From positions 1 to 64,000 of the forward strand of contig CAJNOL010000854.1 of assembly GCA_905250125.1 (NCBI GenBank): a stretch of 64,000 bases of DNA, written 5' to 3'. Positions 23,090-36,139 of the stretch are shown here, in pieces; within the stretch, counting starts at the first letter, position 1; each line of letters starts with the position of its first letter. Position numbers and translations under genes: made by a program. The DNA is from Rotaria sordida (Eukaryota; Rotifera; Eurotatoria; Philodinida; Philodinidae). The notes below the pieces were generated by a model. The model did not search any database. It was given only the letters and a program-made list of their open reading frames with translations, and was not told the origin of the DNA.

Positions 23090-25792
23090 GTCTATCATAA
23101 TAATAAAATATTTACATCATTAGATCTTCTACTGTGTTGCATATTTTATCTATTATAGTCAATGAAAATAAAAATCATTTATTGGAAAAAAAAAGAAAAC
23201 TTACTTCCTACGACTTGTCATCAAGAGTTTAGAGTATTGTTTTTTCATTCTTTTTTCTTAATATTAAAAACTTTGCATTAAAAGAGAAAAACGAGATGAA
23301 GAAAACCAAGCAGACATGTGCACATTTCTTGCTCTGCTTTTTTATTACTTTTTCAAAAGAACAAACGAAAAGGTAAATTTTAATAGTCAAAACTTAAGGG
23401 TGACGTCTATATTGAATGAAAAAATGCGACGTATAATTTTCTTTTATTCATTGATTTTATTAACGATCGAACAATACAAATAAGGTTTACTACAAAAATT
23501 ATGTACTTTGACAAAAGTTAAACATAGCTGATAGAATAATGAGTACAGTGAACATTGATATACTTCAGGGAGATATCTAATAAAAAAATTTAATGTGTAA
23601 TTCTGAATCGAATGAATGTAAATATTTTGGGTTGTTATATATACTCATTGTATTTGTATAGTGAAAAGAAGAGATAGGTATAGGTTTTTTCACATGGTTC
23701 CTCCGCAAATATGAAGAAAAACGTCAAATGATACGAATATTTTTTATTATTAGTTATCAGTGTTATCACATTATTTGATAAGCATTAAGGTAAAACAATA
23801 TGTTATATTGTCGTTCACGTCACAAAAGTACGCATGAGAAAAAAATCGTATAAGACAACACTTCTACGGCAAGTTTTAGAAAGAAACGCTAGTTTTTCGT
23901 TTAAACACATCATTTTTCTATTTGTAATGTCATCTAAAAACATGGTCATGATAGAAAACATTTTTTCTCTCTTCAATCAACTGGATTTATAGCCTCTTTC
24001 GAATGGATCTTTTTTCGAAAAAAAATCAGTTACTTCATAAATAATTTAAACGAATATTTGGATTCATAGTATGAGTAAAAATCTGCTAAGATATAGACAA
24101 ACATTTGCTAATATCACACTCAAAAATATATTGCTTACAAAGGCCTGTTCTTGAGACAAACATAAGACTATAACACAAGAGAACGTTTTCGAACATTAGG
24201 ACAGAAAGACATAGTTGTATAATAAACAGGACAAGTGCAAATGAATAAAACCAGTTTACCTTGATTCAAAAGAACTTCTGAGTAAGTTGGAAAATTCATA
24301 GATGACATGAGACAGTGATAAGATCTCTATTAAAATTTTTTTATGCAATGATCATTCATACAGTGCTGTTTAAAATTCTTAATAATGATCCATGGTTAGA
24401 GTATTACTTTTATTATATTTTCAATTCATTAGAAGAGATTATTTTTGAAGAGAAAAAAAGTAGTGCTTATTTGTTTATCGTCGTCATAATACTTTACTCA
24501 ATTCTTAGTTCAACTTCTTTTTTGTTACTAGCTTCTTGTATAGATTGCCGAGGAATATTAGTTGCTTTGTTCTCAAAAAAAAAAACTCACATATTTTTAT
24601 AATCTATTCATTCGCCGAATAATTCAATAAAGCATGCATAGTGTTTCGTTCTCTCCAAATACAATTAATGACTAATACCGATAACAGCCATCTTTCATTT
24701 TTATTGTCCCCCCCCCCTCTTTTCTTTTATTTCTTTATAATCCTTACCATGTCCTGTTTCTTCGTCAATTAAACTGATACATTGTGAAAACATTCATCTG
24801 TTTCTCTTTTCTGTTCATATCTTCTATCTCTGATTGATGGATTTGTAGTGTTATAATGAAATTGAATTGGAAAGAAAGAGACATATACTCTATTTTCAGG
24901 ATTCTGGAATTTCGTCAATACATCCCCTGCAATTTCGCCATTGGTGAAATTCCGACCATCCGTATTTTCATTGCATAAATATTTTCACAGAAATCATTGC
25001 TTATTTCTATTTGTAAATTAAAAACTCCTTTGAATAAATCTCAATTGTTCTTTTACAACCTTCAAAACTATCTACCCAGGTACATCATTACGATAATTGT
25101 AAACGAGCAATAAGTTACTTTTTGGTAGACACAGTATTATGGTCGTGTGACGCCATATTATACACGGTGGAATATGTACATCGTTTACAGTGATACCTTT
25201 GTCGTAAAACGGTCGTACTTTCGACGGACACGGCGGTATACATTAAGATTTAAAACCGTAATGCACCGAAACGATAGTTATTAATAAATCCTTACGTCTT
25301 GCTCGTAAAACATCCGCTTATACATATGTTCCACACCTGTAATCTTCGGCATATACCCTTAAGTCTATACCCTTACACTCACATCCGGTTTGCACGATAT
25401 GAAACGATACACAGACATATATCTTAGAAATGTTGAGATTATCTAAGAACAATTCAGATACGTAAATAGAAAAAGAAACTAGAATTAATAGGGAATTTGT
25501 GTATTGAAAATACTTTATATGGGCAATGTGCATCTTTAGTTAGACATATCAGACTAACTATATATCCCTAGGTGAGAATCTGATGAATTGAAGCAAGCTA
25601 AGAAGAAAATATACCTGAATTTCTGTCCTAGAATCATCTTCGAATTATCTAACTTCGTCGACACCAATACTCTAATTGCAATGAGGATTATATAGATTAC
25701 TTCGATTTACATTTTAGGAGGTGAGTAAGAATCCTATTTTTATCTTTTTCCTTGCAAAAGTCTTTTTCTATTCGCTTATACATATTGAATTA
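23090..25792. other. non-coding stretch
   Basis: AT-rich, with a C9 homopolymer near 24709 inside a pyrimidine run. Short frames (24315-24602, 25318-25533) show no motifs. No gene supported. Confidence 0.4.
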
Positions 25793-26250
25793 TTTTATTG
25801 TATTTGCAGCATTCTATCCAACGTTTCTTAGTAACTTCTTTGCTAAAAATCATAAAGATTTTGGGAAAGATATATCGTAACCAATATTGCAAAAGTCGAA
25901 GTAGAGCTGAAACACTCAACAGATCGAGTATAAGTCAATACAAGGATCATCTATATGTTGACTATACTTTGACTTTTGCAATACTGACTATAATACAGTA
26001 AAACCTCTATATGTGAACACCCCTCCTTAATGAACACCTCGCTATTACGAACGCTTCTAGCCGGTCCCAAAAATCGATTTTTGCTGGAAATAGACCTCTC
26101 CTTTATGAACACCTTCTTATTATGAACGCTTTTTACTGGTCCCGAAGGTGTTCAGATTAGAGAGGTTTTACTGTATATCTTTCCGAAATCTTTATAATTG
26201 TCAGCAAAGAAGTTACTAAGAAACATACTATAGAATGGTGTAAATATGAT
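25793..26250. repeat. fold-back element carrying a nested pogo-like MITE
   Basis: The outer arms (about 25811-25878 and 26176-26238) share TTTCTTAGTAACTTCTTTGC and AGATTTT-rich blocks in inverted orientation, ending near CATTCTAT / ATAGAATG. A second small inverted pair, ATTGCAAAAGTCGAAGTA against TACTTTGACTTTTGCAAT, lies at 25889-25985. Between the arms sits the pogo-like element listed separately. Confidence 0.7.
25996..26173. mobile_element. 178-bp pogo/Tc1-mariner-type MITE with TA target duplication
   Basis: The element begins CAGTAAAACCTCTATATGTG and ends with the mirror GAGAGGTTTTACTG. TA dinucleotides flank it on both sides, as expected for Tc1/mariner-superfamily insertion. Internal TGAACACC words recur in both orientations. 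There is no transposase frame, so it would depend on a transposase in trans. The TIR resembles pogo/Tigger-type ends (established family trait; assignment by eye). Confidence 0.75.
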
Positions 26251-27051
26251 AACATAAGTAATATGGATAAACGAATACAAAGATTTTTGTAGGGAAGAAT
26301 GCGCTTTTATACTAATTAAACATATCGTACGGAACACGTTCCTGAACCATTTTTTTGCGTTCTTAGTGAAAAAAGCACATTCACATGCATATTTTTGCAA
26401 ATATTTTTCATGCATACTTGAAAACTTCTAAACGATTTATAGACGGATAATGACTAAGATGCTTATTTTATCTAGCATGGTTCAATGAGCATGTACTAGA
26501 AATAAGAAAATTGTCTCCTTCATTTTATTCATCTTTTTCTATTTTTTCGTGCTCTTAAACATCGAAAATATATATGACATGAGACATTGTGAATCCTTTA
26601 AATGATAAACAAAAGAAGAAATCTTATCAGCTTTTCTGTAGACTCAATTGTAATATTAGAACTTCAAACAGTCCATCAGGTGTGCCGCTCTCAGATAAGT
26701 GAAGATTCATTCAAAGCATAGCACATGGTAAAAATAACAGGCCGCTTCTTTATTATTTTGATGAATTAATGTCTATATATAGCTGAAGGTTGAACACTGG
26801 TTTCATGTGTAACAATCGAATCTTCTGAGTCGGATTTTAATAGTGTGATTTTCTGATGAAGTTTGAGACGCTATAGATAGAATGCAAAGCGATTAGTCTT
26901 TTTGAGGTAGCTAGAGCCAAAATATATTGGTCTATTCTGATCGTTAGCTGTTTAATCTTCAATGGTCTGATGTTTGATGAACTAGCAAAACATGATATTA
27001 TACTTTCAGAGTTAATTTTTACTAGATTCATTAAAGTAGAATCGAATTTTC
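26251..27051. other. 5' flank of the first kinase-zinc-finger gene
   Basis: No coding exon supported. Upstream of the ATG at 27061 an in-frame TAG lies within about 25 bases, so this ATG is the first start unless a 5' exon exists. It differs completely from the 5' flank of the paralogue at 40.65 kb. Confidence 0.45.
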
Positions 27052-27060
27052 AACGAATCG

Positions 27061-30000
27061 ATGGCCATATTATCAAAATATAATATAGAAAAGTATCAAT
27101 TCGATATTGATGTCCGAAAAAAACATCAACTCTATGGAATGTCAGGAAAATTAATATATGAAGGTAAATGGATATCAAGAAGAGATGATCCAATAATTAT
27201 TGTTGAAATGAATGAAACAATTGCTGAACGTGAAGCTCGGTTTTATTTAGAATTAAATAGTCATAATAATATTATTCATACACTTGGTTATGTTGAAAAT
27301 AGTTTAAATTTAACTATATTTATACAAGAATTTGCACAATTAACAGATTTAGCTGGTGTATTAATGGATAATCAATTTATTATTTCTCAAACAATATTAA
27401 TTGAAATGTTTTTACAGATTGCTGATGCAATGAGTTATATTACAAGTAAAAAGATTGTACATGGTGATTTAGGTTGTCGAAATGTACTTGTTTTTCAACT
27501 GGATCTATCTCAAACAAAAAATAATTTAGTTAAAATAACTGATTTTGGTCTTGCACGTTGGATTGATCAACCATCTTCTCATCAAGATCAATTAGTCATT
27601 CCAATTCGATATTGTGCACCAGAAATTCTTCAAAATAATCATCATGAAGAGTATTCAGAAAAATCTGATGTCTATTCAATGGGTGTTCTAATTTGGGAAG
27701 CTTTATCAAATAGTGAAATTCCTTATTCATCAATTCCTAAAGATGATGATGTCAAACGAATGAAATTAAATAATGAAAAACTTAAAAAGCCACATACTTG
27801 TGATCATCAACTATGGACATTAATGAATAATTGTTGGAATAATAATCCTAGAGATCGACCTAGTTTTGAACTAATTAAACAAAGATTATCGAACATGAAA
27901 ATTTCTGATAATCAAGATCTTCGAAGTTTTGTTTCATTTCATGAGTAAGAAATTTTTCTTAGTTTATATCTAGTAGACAATTATTAATAGATATTAATAG
28001 TTTATCAGTTTTCTTCTAGTAATTTTAAAATAATTACAAAATATTCAATCATAGGAATGAGATACTTATCTATTCTAATTCAACTATTTTCTTATTAGAT
28101 AAAAACAATTCTTTAATATTTTTATTATGTTACACAGATTCTTCACAACTAATGTAAAAAATGTGCGTAACAAATCTTTCTTGAGAGTTTATATATAGTA
28201 AAGAAGATCCTAATTAATTACAGTATTAAATAATTCAATTTATACACTTTAATTAGTACTAGTCAATTTTCATTTATATTTTCTGTATATCTGCTATTCT
28301 GATTTTTTTTCAATTATCTGAAAGAAAAAAACAGGTTTTGCATCGTAAATCAAAGCTTTTCTCTCTTTATAGAAGACGAAAAATAACTTAGCCTATTTGT
28401 CTAGTGGTTTATCAACTTCAGAAGTGATCATTTATACTCTGGCTAATTATTATGCTGTTGTTGAGTCCATAGTATTTGAAAATTTTAGACTCGGTCTCAG
28501 TCGAATCTGGACTAGAGCCAACCTTGCAAAATCTAGCTTTAGGACTTACACAATATCATACTGCTGGATAATTCCTCTAACCAAATAGCTGAACTCTTCT
28601 AGGTTTACTTTCCATCCATTTACGTCATATCTTCACAAATGATCACACGATTAGAGATCAAATATTATCTTGAGTTGTAATTCAAGATATCAATCTAAAG
28701 AATTTGTCAGAGCTTCGGTTGTAGTTAATCAACCTTCAATATTCAGCAGTAAATTTTTTATGGAAATGAGAATAATTATAGTCTATAATTGAAATGAATT
28801 GATTAATCTTTTCATTAAGGCCACCAGCACATTATGAATATGAACTTGATATTGACATAGAAATGCATGATTTATTGAATGGTCAATTTGGTAAAACGTA
28901 TGAAGCAGAATGGATATCAAGAGAAGAAAGACCAATTGTCTTAATTGTAATGGATAAAGAACCATCAGAATATGAAGCATTAGTTTATACAAACTTTAAT
29001 CTTCATCATCATATTCTTTATACATTTGGATTTGTTGAAAACAATCGTGGATTAATTTTGTTATTGCAAGAAAGAGCACTTCATGGGAATCTTCAAGTAT
29101 TGTTAAATAATCGACAATTTCAACCATTACCAATAGTACTCATTACAATCTTCTTGCAAATTGTGGAAGCTATGATTTATGTTATTAGCAAAGATATTGT
29201 ACATGGTAACTTGTGTTGTGCCAATGTTCTTGTCTTTCAAATGCATCCTTCTGAATCAACAGAAAATTTATTTAAACTAACAAACTTTAGTTTGGCACAT
29301 AAAAATGATCCATCCTTCGTTGATGATAGACGACTTCCTATTCCTGTACGATATTGTGCTCCAGAAATTCTTCGAAGTGCAGGCCGATCAAATTATTCTG
29401 AACTATCAGATGTTTATTCAATGGGTGTTTTGATGTGGGAAGCTTGTTCAAATGGAAAACTTCCATATGAATCCTTAAAAACTAATAGTGAAATTCGACA
29501 ACGAAAATTGAATGGTGAAAAATTATCAAAGCCATTTATGTGCGATAGACAAATGTGGTCTATCATAGAAGATTGTTGGCATAATGAACCACAACTACGA
29601 TATAATTTCAAAGATATGAAAAAACGTTTCTTCAATGTTCGTCGCGAGTAAGTAACAACTAGAACAAAGAATGTATAGGCAGTTAAATATTACAATAATA
29701 AATTAAGTTTATCTTCAAGAAGTTAAAATATAATTTCTATTTTCTAGTTCAATAGAAACTTCTCAATATGAACTAAATGTCAATGTCAAACAAAGACGTC
29801 CACTTAATGGTAATAATGGAAAGTTTTATGAAGCAGATTGGATTCCAAAGAAAGATCCACCAATTATTCTAATTGTTATGGATGAAGAAATAGCAGAACA
29901 AGAAGCTTCATTTTATATGAAATTTAATTCTCATTCTCATATTGTTCATACTTTTGGCTTTGTTAAAAATGATCTTAAATTAACCATGTTATTACAAGAG

Positions 30001-33000
30001 CGAGCACTTTATGGTGATCTGCAAACATTATTACAAAATGGAAAGTTTCAACCATCAGGCGAAGTACTCGTAGCAATCTTTTTACAGATCATTGATGCGA
30101 TGATTTACATTACTAGTCAAGGAATTGTACATGGTGATTTGCGTTGTATCAATGTGCTTGTCTTTGAAATGAATTCATCTGACTCAAGAAGAAATCTTGT
30201 TAAGCTAACTAATTTTCGTATGTCTTGTGAAAAGGATCAGTCAGTTTCAAACAAAAGAGTGCCTCAGAATCTAATGCAATATTGTGCACCAGAAATTCGT
30301 CGAAATCAAGATAGATCGAACTATTCTGAATTATCTGATGTTTATTCAATGGGTGTGTTAATGTGGCAAGCTTGTTCAAAAGGAGCCATTCCGTATGGGC
30401 ATCATACAAGGGATGGTGGTATTCAAGAAAGAAAATTGAATGAAGAGAAATTATCACAGCCGCAACAATGTCAGCCCCAACTATGGGAAGTTATTTTCGA
30501 CTGTTTGCATCGTCAACCAGAATCACGATACAAATTCACAGAGATAAAACAGAGACTGATCAATATTCAAATCGAGTAAGTTGCAGAACTGTTAATTTAG
30601 GCTATTTGTTAATCATTGATGTTTGACTATGACTAACATACTCATCTATTCATTTGATTCAATGCAGATTCCTTCTGCAGTGATCAGTCCAAATATTCCA
30701 GTATGTCGCATAGTGTATAGTAAACTGATCGTATTTATCATTAATCGATTGAACTTTTGCCAAAGTTGAAATTAAAATAATTTTGCATGCATAGAAAAGA
30801 TTACAAAAAAGTCTTTTTGCTCGATATGGACAAGCTGAAGGAAACGTAGTATAATATGTTTACTATAGATAATCTCAATTGGATCTAATACAAGGCGTTC
30901 CGAAAGTTCGTACGAAAGAAAACAAAATACTGAATTGGTTTTTTCACCGTGCAAGCATCTTATATGATGTGTTTTGATAATTTCATTGGATATTCCTTCA
31001 AGTTCTGTTTTATATCACTTCATCTATACCAGCTGTTCAAGATGATTGCGTTCAAATGAAAAATATAAGTTAATTTCTTTCAAACCATTTGAAAAAAAAA
31101 CTCTACATTGAGTTTCTTCAGAAATAATTGTAATTTCATTTTCGATTCTATTTTATGGTGTTATACACTAACCATTGACTTTCAACGATTGCAAAACAGG
31201 TTCCATAGTTATATATGAGTTCTCTTTATACTAACATCTGATGTTGTGTTTCCTTGTTTTAATGAAATAGAACTTTATATGAGAAACAATATTGTTCTCT
31301 ATGCTGTTATTCTCTGCTAACAGTGTTATCGAAATTCGATACATTTTGATAAGATTCTGCAAATCTTCTATGTGGGACTGTTAGTGAAAAAACTGTACCT
31401 TGAATAGTTTTAATGAGAAATATTTTTTGGTAATTCAGTAAGTTATTATTTGTGGTTATGCATAAACTTGTGCATCAGTCCAAATACTTAATCTTGGCAT
31501 ATTTTCACAAACTTCATTGACTTTTCTTCTAGGATTAATGTGAATCTTTCCGAAAGTGATCGATTTTGTACGGTGTCACTTTCAGAAAAGTGTTAAGATG
31601 GATCTCTCTGATTCAATATCTATTTCGAGTATTTGTACCTTATTTGACTTATAAGTTTGTCCGAAAATCCTAGACGACTCGCATTAGTACATCAATACAA
31701 CTAATTTGAATCCAGTATTGATAAGAACGCATATTTTATTTGAAACATATTGAATAAATCTTCAATAAATATAAAATCAAATTGTAAAAAAAAATCATTT
31801 ATTTAGTTTGAACTGTCCCAAAACTATGCATGTCTTTTTTTTCGAGAACATTCGAAACAGTTGGTATTTTGTAAAGATAAAGCATTGATATAGGTATTTC
31901 TTCAGCAGAATGAGAAGTTCATCAAATTTTATTTTTCCTTCCCTGCATGATATTTCATTGTGCAACATAATTATCTCAATAACTTCTTCGATCATTACAA
32001 TATTGTTTGTGTCATTCATTGACATTAGGCCAGTCCGTCTTATACAGTGCATGCGTTGTGATGATTATATTCCTGAAAATGAAATGACCAATCATCAGAA
32101 GAATTCATGTGTACTGTCGCTGCCTTCTGTCAATGTTCCTGAGTAAATAAGCATTCAGTTTTTGATTATCATCAAGACATCACTTTCTTTTTTTTCATAG
32201 ACATAAAATTCGCTTTATTCCATGTAATTATTGTCATAAAAAATATCCAGTTGACATGATCGAAAATCATCAGGTACAGCTTAGATCATTTACTTCATTA
32301 ATTTAAATTGTCTATTGAAGACATCATGTACAATGAAGCGAAAACCTGTCGAATCATCTAAAACGTAAATCAATAATTTTTATGTTTACATTTTTATTGT
32401 GAGATTTTTTTTCTATAGACTTTATGATTATTCTTCATGTATATATTGTGATGAATCATATCCAGACAATTTGATACAAAAGCATCAGGTATAGATAAAA
32501 ACTTAAGTTTTATCATATGATATTGTTTATTGTCATACAGTTAGTTTGTCATCAAAGACCTATTTCACCTCCTGTCATTACTATTGAGTATTTGAATAAT
32601 CATTTTTTAATGTTTATCAAACTAATTTATGTTTTATTTTTGCATAGACCTGTATCCTTGTATGTCAAATGTGATAATTGTAAAACAGAATTTTTACACA
32701 ATAAATTAGCTGATCATCAGGTAAAGCAAAAATTATCGATCTTACTATCTGATATTGTCTTTTTCAGAGAACATGTTCACTAGAACATCCTACTGGTAAT
32801 AATACTTATAAGTACGTAAATTTTCACGTTTCAATAGTTATCATAATATTTCTGTATGAATTTTGTGTAGTTCTCCAAAATTTATTCAATGTCAACATTG
32901 TAATAAACAATTTCCACTACATAGAATAGATGCTCACGAGGTACAGATTAGACAATTAATTTCATTAAGATATATCTTTCTTTTTGCTTTTAGGAATCAT

Positions 33001-33134
33001 GTCCAACAAAATCAAGGTATATCTTCATTTTAATTTATTATTTCCATAATATCTTTATTAAAAATTTTTATTGTAGGTCTTTTTTGGCTTCCATTTGTCC
33101 ATGTTTTAGTTTCTTTCGTTCGAAAAACTATTAG
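27061..33134 (+). CDS. triple kinase-like domain / five C2HC zinc-finger protein, copy 1
   Basis: A thirteen-exon model: 27061-27944, 28820-29647, 29748-30575, 32029-32142, 32201-32273, 32321-32364, 32419-32488, 32541-32587, 32648-32720, 32768-32811, 32871-32940, 32994-33016, 33077-33134. All junctions are GT-AG and the total is 3156 nt (1051 residues plus stop). Exons 1-3 each encode one protein-kinase fold of tyrosine-kinase-like type. Domain A (1-294) keeps HGDLGCRN (134-141), DFG (161-163) and APE (186-188), but its beta3 strand reads PIIIVEM, lacking the VAxK lysine. Domain B has HGNL and NFS in place of HxD and DFG. Domain C has HGDL and NFR. All three are therefore probably pseudokinases, with A possibly residually active. 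Exons 4-12 encode five C-x2-C-x12-H-x3-C fingers resembling ZC2HC1-type. The last exon gives SFLASICPCFSFFRSKNY, a Cys-rich tail. Probable role: scaffold or signalling. The splice model is mine and lacks transcript support. Confidence 0.8.
30576..32028 (+). other. long intron between kinase-like exon 3 and finger exons, copy 1
   Basis: 1453 bases from donor GTAAGTTGC to acceptor GACATTAG. The corresponding intron of copy 2 is only about 0.5 kb. Near 30.9 and 31.65 kb it holds weak inverted words (GTTCCGAAAGTTCGTACG / AAGTTTGTCCGAAAATCC) that could be worn termini of a mariner-like element. No transposase frame is present. Confidence 0.5.
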
Positions 33135-35849
33135 TTATTTTAAACACAATTGTCGACTTCTATGCATATGAAATACTATATTGATAATGTCTTAAACTTG
33201 TCTATTCAAATTTGAAATTGTTCAGTATTAAATCAAATAAAAATGATAAATGATAAGTTGTATTAACGATATTATTCATTCTATTTAGTAGAAATTAATC
33301 AAATCTATTTGTCTGATGTATATCTTTTTTCAGAGATGTGAAACCAAAAATATTTTTCAATAAATGGTTAATTGAAAATACAAAAAGAAAAAAAAACTAA
33401 ATTCCTCAAGATTGAATAAATAGATAATTCATTTTCAATAGACTTTAATGAACAAAGTTATTGAAAAATTCATTAAATTTTTGGATGAATACAATCAATC
33501 GAAATGAAAGAAGAAATTCGCTTCAACAAAAAAGAAAGCTTATTTTTTGCGATTTGTGATTCGTAAAATACTTCCTTTAGTTTTACTATTATTATTAACA
33601 CAACATTACAGTACGGAAGAAAAATAATCATGAAAGAAAGCATTGAGGAAAATGAGAGATTCTGTTTTGTTAATACTGAACATAATATCAGATCCATTCA
33701 AACAATACTAAGTTTCGTAGCTAATGAAATAGATCTCTAGAATACCACATCCTGATATAAACCTTAATTTAGTTTTATAACAATAAGAAAAATAATTCAT
33801 ATAAAAACTTCACATTTCAGTGTCATTAATGTATTAGTCTGATATAAATGAGATTTATAGAATATATTCAAACATTCGAATCTATCTTTTATAGTATATC
33901 ATATATATTTGACTGCACCAGAAGAAAACCATAGTCAGAAGTACCTATTCTGTGTCATCATTTAGTTTTTTTCACATTGATTTTGGGTTCGTTTTCACCC
34001 TCAGATAAGTACCTGACTTATCTATATTATTAATCTTAAAGTTTGATGTGAAACTGAACATCGAGATTCACAGAAAAAAAACAAAAATTCCGGAATAAAA
34101 TAAATCATGCAAGCTGTCCTAGTCATATCGCTAAGTGTTCTAGAGATCTATGTCATTAGTTACAAAGCTTAGTATTATCTGAACAGAATTTTCTGAATGT
34201 TGTCTTTTGCTATTTCTAAAAATGATATATATTTTTGTAAAATGAAAAACTAACTATACGTATATATTTTGATTTTAATATTGTTCTAAATGTCTTTCTC
34301 TTCGGATAGTCATACAACAATTTTACTGTTGGTTCTCTTGAACCATTGCTAATGAAAAGAACGTAAAGGCAAATAATTCATTAGAAAAATAAATTTCGCT
34401 TCCAGCGACTTGCGATTAAGAATTGAAAGCCATCTTTTTTCGTTCTTTTCTGTTACTATAAAAAAAATATTTGTCAATATAACAACACAACGTGGAAAAT
34501 GTCAACTATTACAAAGGCATGTCTTTTTTCTTTCTTCCGAGTTGTTTTCTTGCAGAAGAGCAGGCAAAACAATGAATTTCAACATTCAAAACTCCAAACG
34601 TTACTAATATTATAGGTAAAGATGTCGTGTGTACTTTTTTTTGCCGTTGTTCGCTAAGAAATTATTTGAGACTTTACTGCACAATCAACTACCTCATAAA
34701 AATCAGATACAGATAATAAAATGGTGAGTTGAGTGAATATTTATAATCTTGACGTATGAAGAATTTCAATTCAACTAACTTTTTACATTCATTAAACTAC
34801 TCGAGTGAAGATATTCATTGACGAATATCTGCAAAATGTACTTATGTGAGGTCTATACAGGCTAGCTGTTCATAGACCTGACCGACAGATGACAAACTAT
34901 GGGCCATTTTCAGCTGGACTATATCTTTCATGAGTTGTCTTGAGTCTTGCTTATCAATCTGTCTGTGACAACGTATGTATTTTTTCTTTTGAAAATACAA
35001 ATATTATAATGATACTTGAATGCAAGTATAATATTTCTTTATAAGAAGTTGCTACGATAGACTGTTTACGTTGTCTGGTACATACTCACGAGGTACTGTG
35101 TTCGAGTCTAAGCGCATCACCAGCCACTGAACGGTTGTTTACTTCAGATTACCGATTCGATAGTATGCTGACCACATAGGAACATACGCTGGCCCTTGAG
35201 ATTAGTACGAAGTTAGTCATTGTACATGGAGAACTCTAACAATTGAGTGAAAGATTTTCTAAGTTGGATTAGCTCTCTGTTGAGAGCTATAGCTAATAAT
35301 AGTTGTAGAGAAGATATCAAGCTAACGAAACTGCTGTTCGGCAGCACTCTATACCACGAGATAGTCGAAAGTTGGTGTATTCTTTCTTCTTCTTAAGAAT
35401 GCAAAAATCTCATTTATACTGAAATGAGATATTCAGACATAAACATTTGTTGATTAATATAGTATGTATGCATAGAAAAAAAGACAACTAGGACAGTTAG
35501 CATTTTAAAAAAGTCTATTTTTGATTCAGGGGATCTTTGATATATTTCATGAATCAGTTAAAAAAGGGATATCCAAGTTAGATATTTTACGGTAATGTGT
35601 TTAAAAATCAGAAGATGATAAGAATTAAGCAACAATTTATACAAAAGAATACCAATAAGCAATTAAAAATCGTGAGCAGTAACTGATCGAAATCTCTAAA
35701 CTAAATAGATAAGGATCACTGTACAATATAGTCATATTCTATTATTATGCATGATTTTGCTGAGCGAAAATGACAAAATTCATTTCTCATTTTCTTTAAT
35801 CAAATGTATTTCATTTATTTTTGAAGATGTCATTTACTCCTCGAATAGT
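33135..35849. other. non-coding stretch downstream of copy 1
   Basis: An AATAAA-type polyadenylation signal lies near 33.24 kb, as expected for copy 1. The block 33.40-33.72 kb (TCATTTTCAATAGACTTTAA, then GATTTGTGATTCGTAAAATA) has a diverged relative at about 37.14-37.48 kb. No gene seen. Confidence 0.4.
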
Positions 35850-35881
35850 GAACTGTTTTTCTTCACCATTTAAAGAAAAAC

Positions 35882-36139
35882 ATGACAGGTAGACCTAATA
35901 GCTTGTTTGAATCTATCATACTAGCGCTAAAACATTCTGCGAGTATTCCTCAGATAAATGAAGTGCGGCGGGTTTCAGCTAAAAAACTTCGGAAAATAGT
36001 TGGAACTTGGAAGCTGGAATCCGTTGATCGAATTTTTCCAGTTCTGACTGTAACTGACCAGAGTCAGCCACAGAACTCAATTATCGGACTTTTGCTTCTA
36101 TCAGCCGGAAATTATGTCTTTCCAAAGGATTTCTGCTAG
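35882..36139 (+). pseudogene. possible fatty-acid-binding-protein-like exon relic
   Basis: The 85-codon frame contains KIVGTWKLESVDRIF, which resembles the N-terminal G-x-W-K-L...F signature of the FABP/lipocalin family. It follows an acceptor-like GGTTTCAG at about 35978. The frame then continues without further FABP features and ends. It could be a first-exon remnant or a coincidence. Confidence 0.2.

Noticed and set aside
24315-24602. 95-codon plus frame with hydrophobic stretch
   Set aside because: Poly-A/T derived composition, no start or splice context and no family match.
30900-31680. possible mariner element in the long intron of copy 1
   Set aside because: The inverted words are short and imperfect, and no transposase frame or TA duplication is visible.
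35040-35130. tRNA-like B-box (GTGTTCGAGTCTAAGC) that might be a tRNA or SINE
   Set aside because: No cloverleaf could be drawn and no clear A-box at the right distance. No repeated copy seen.
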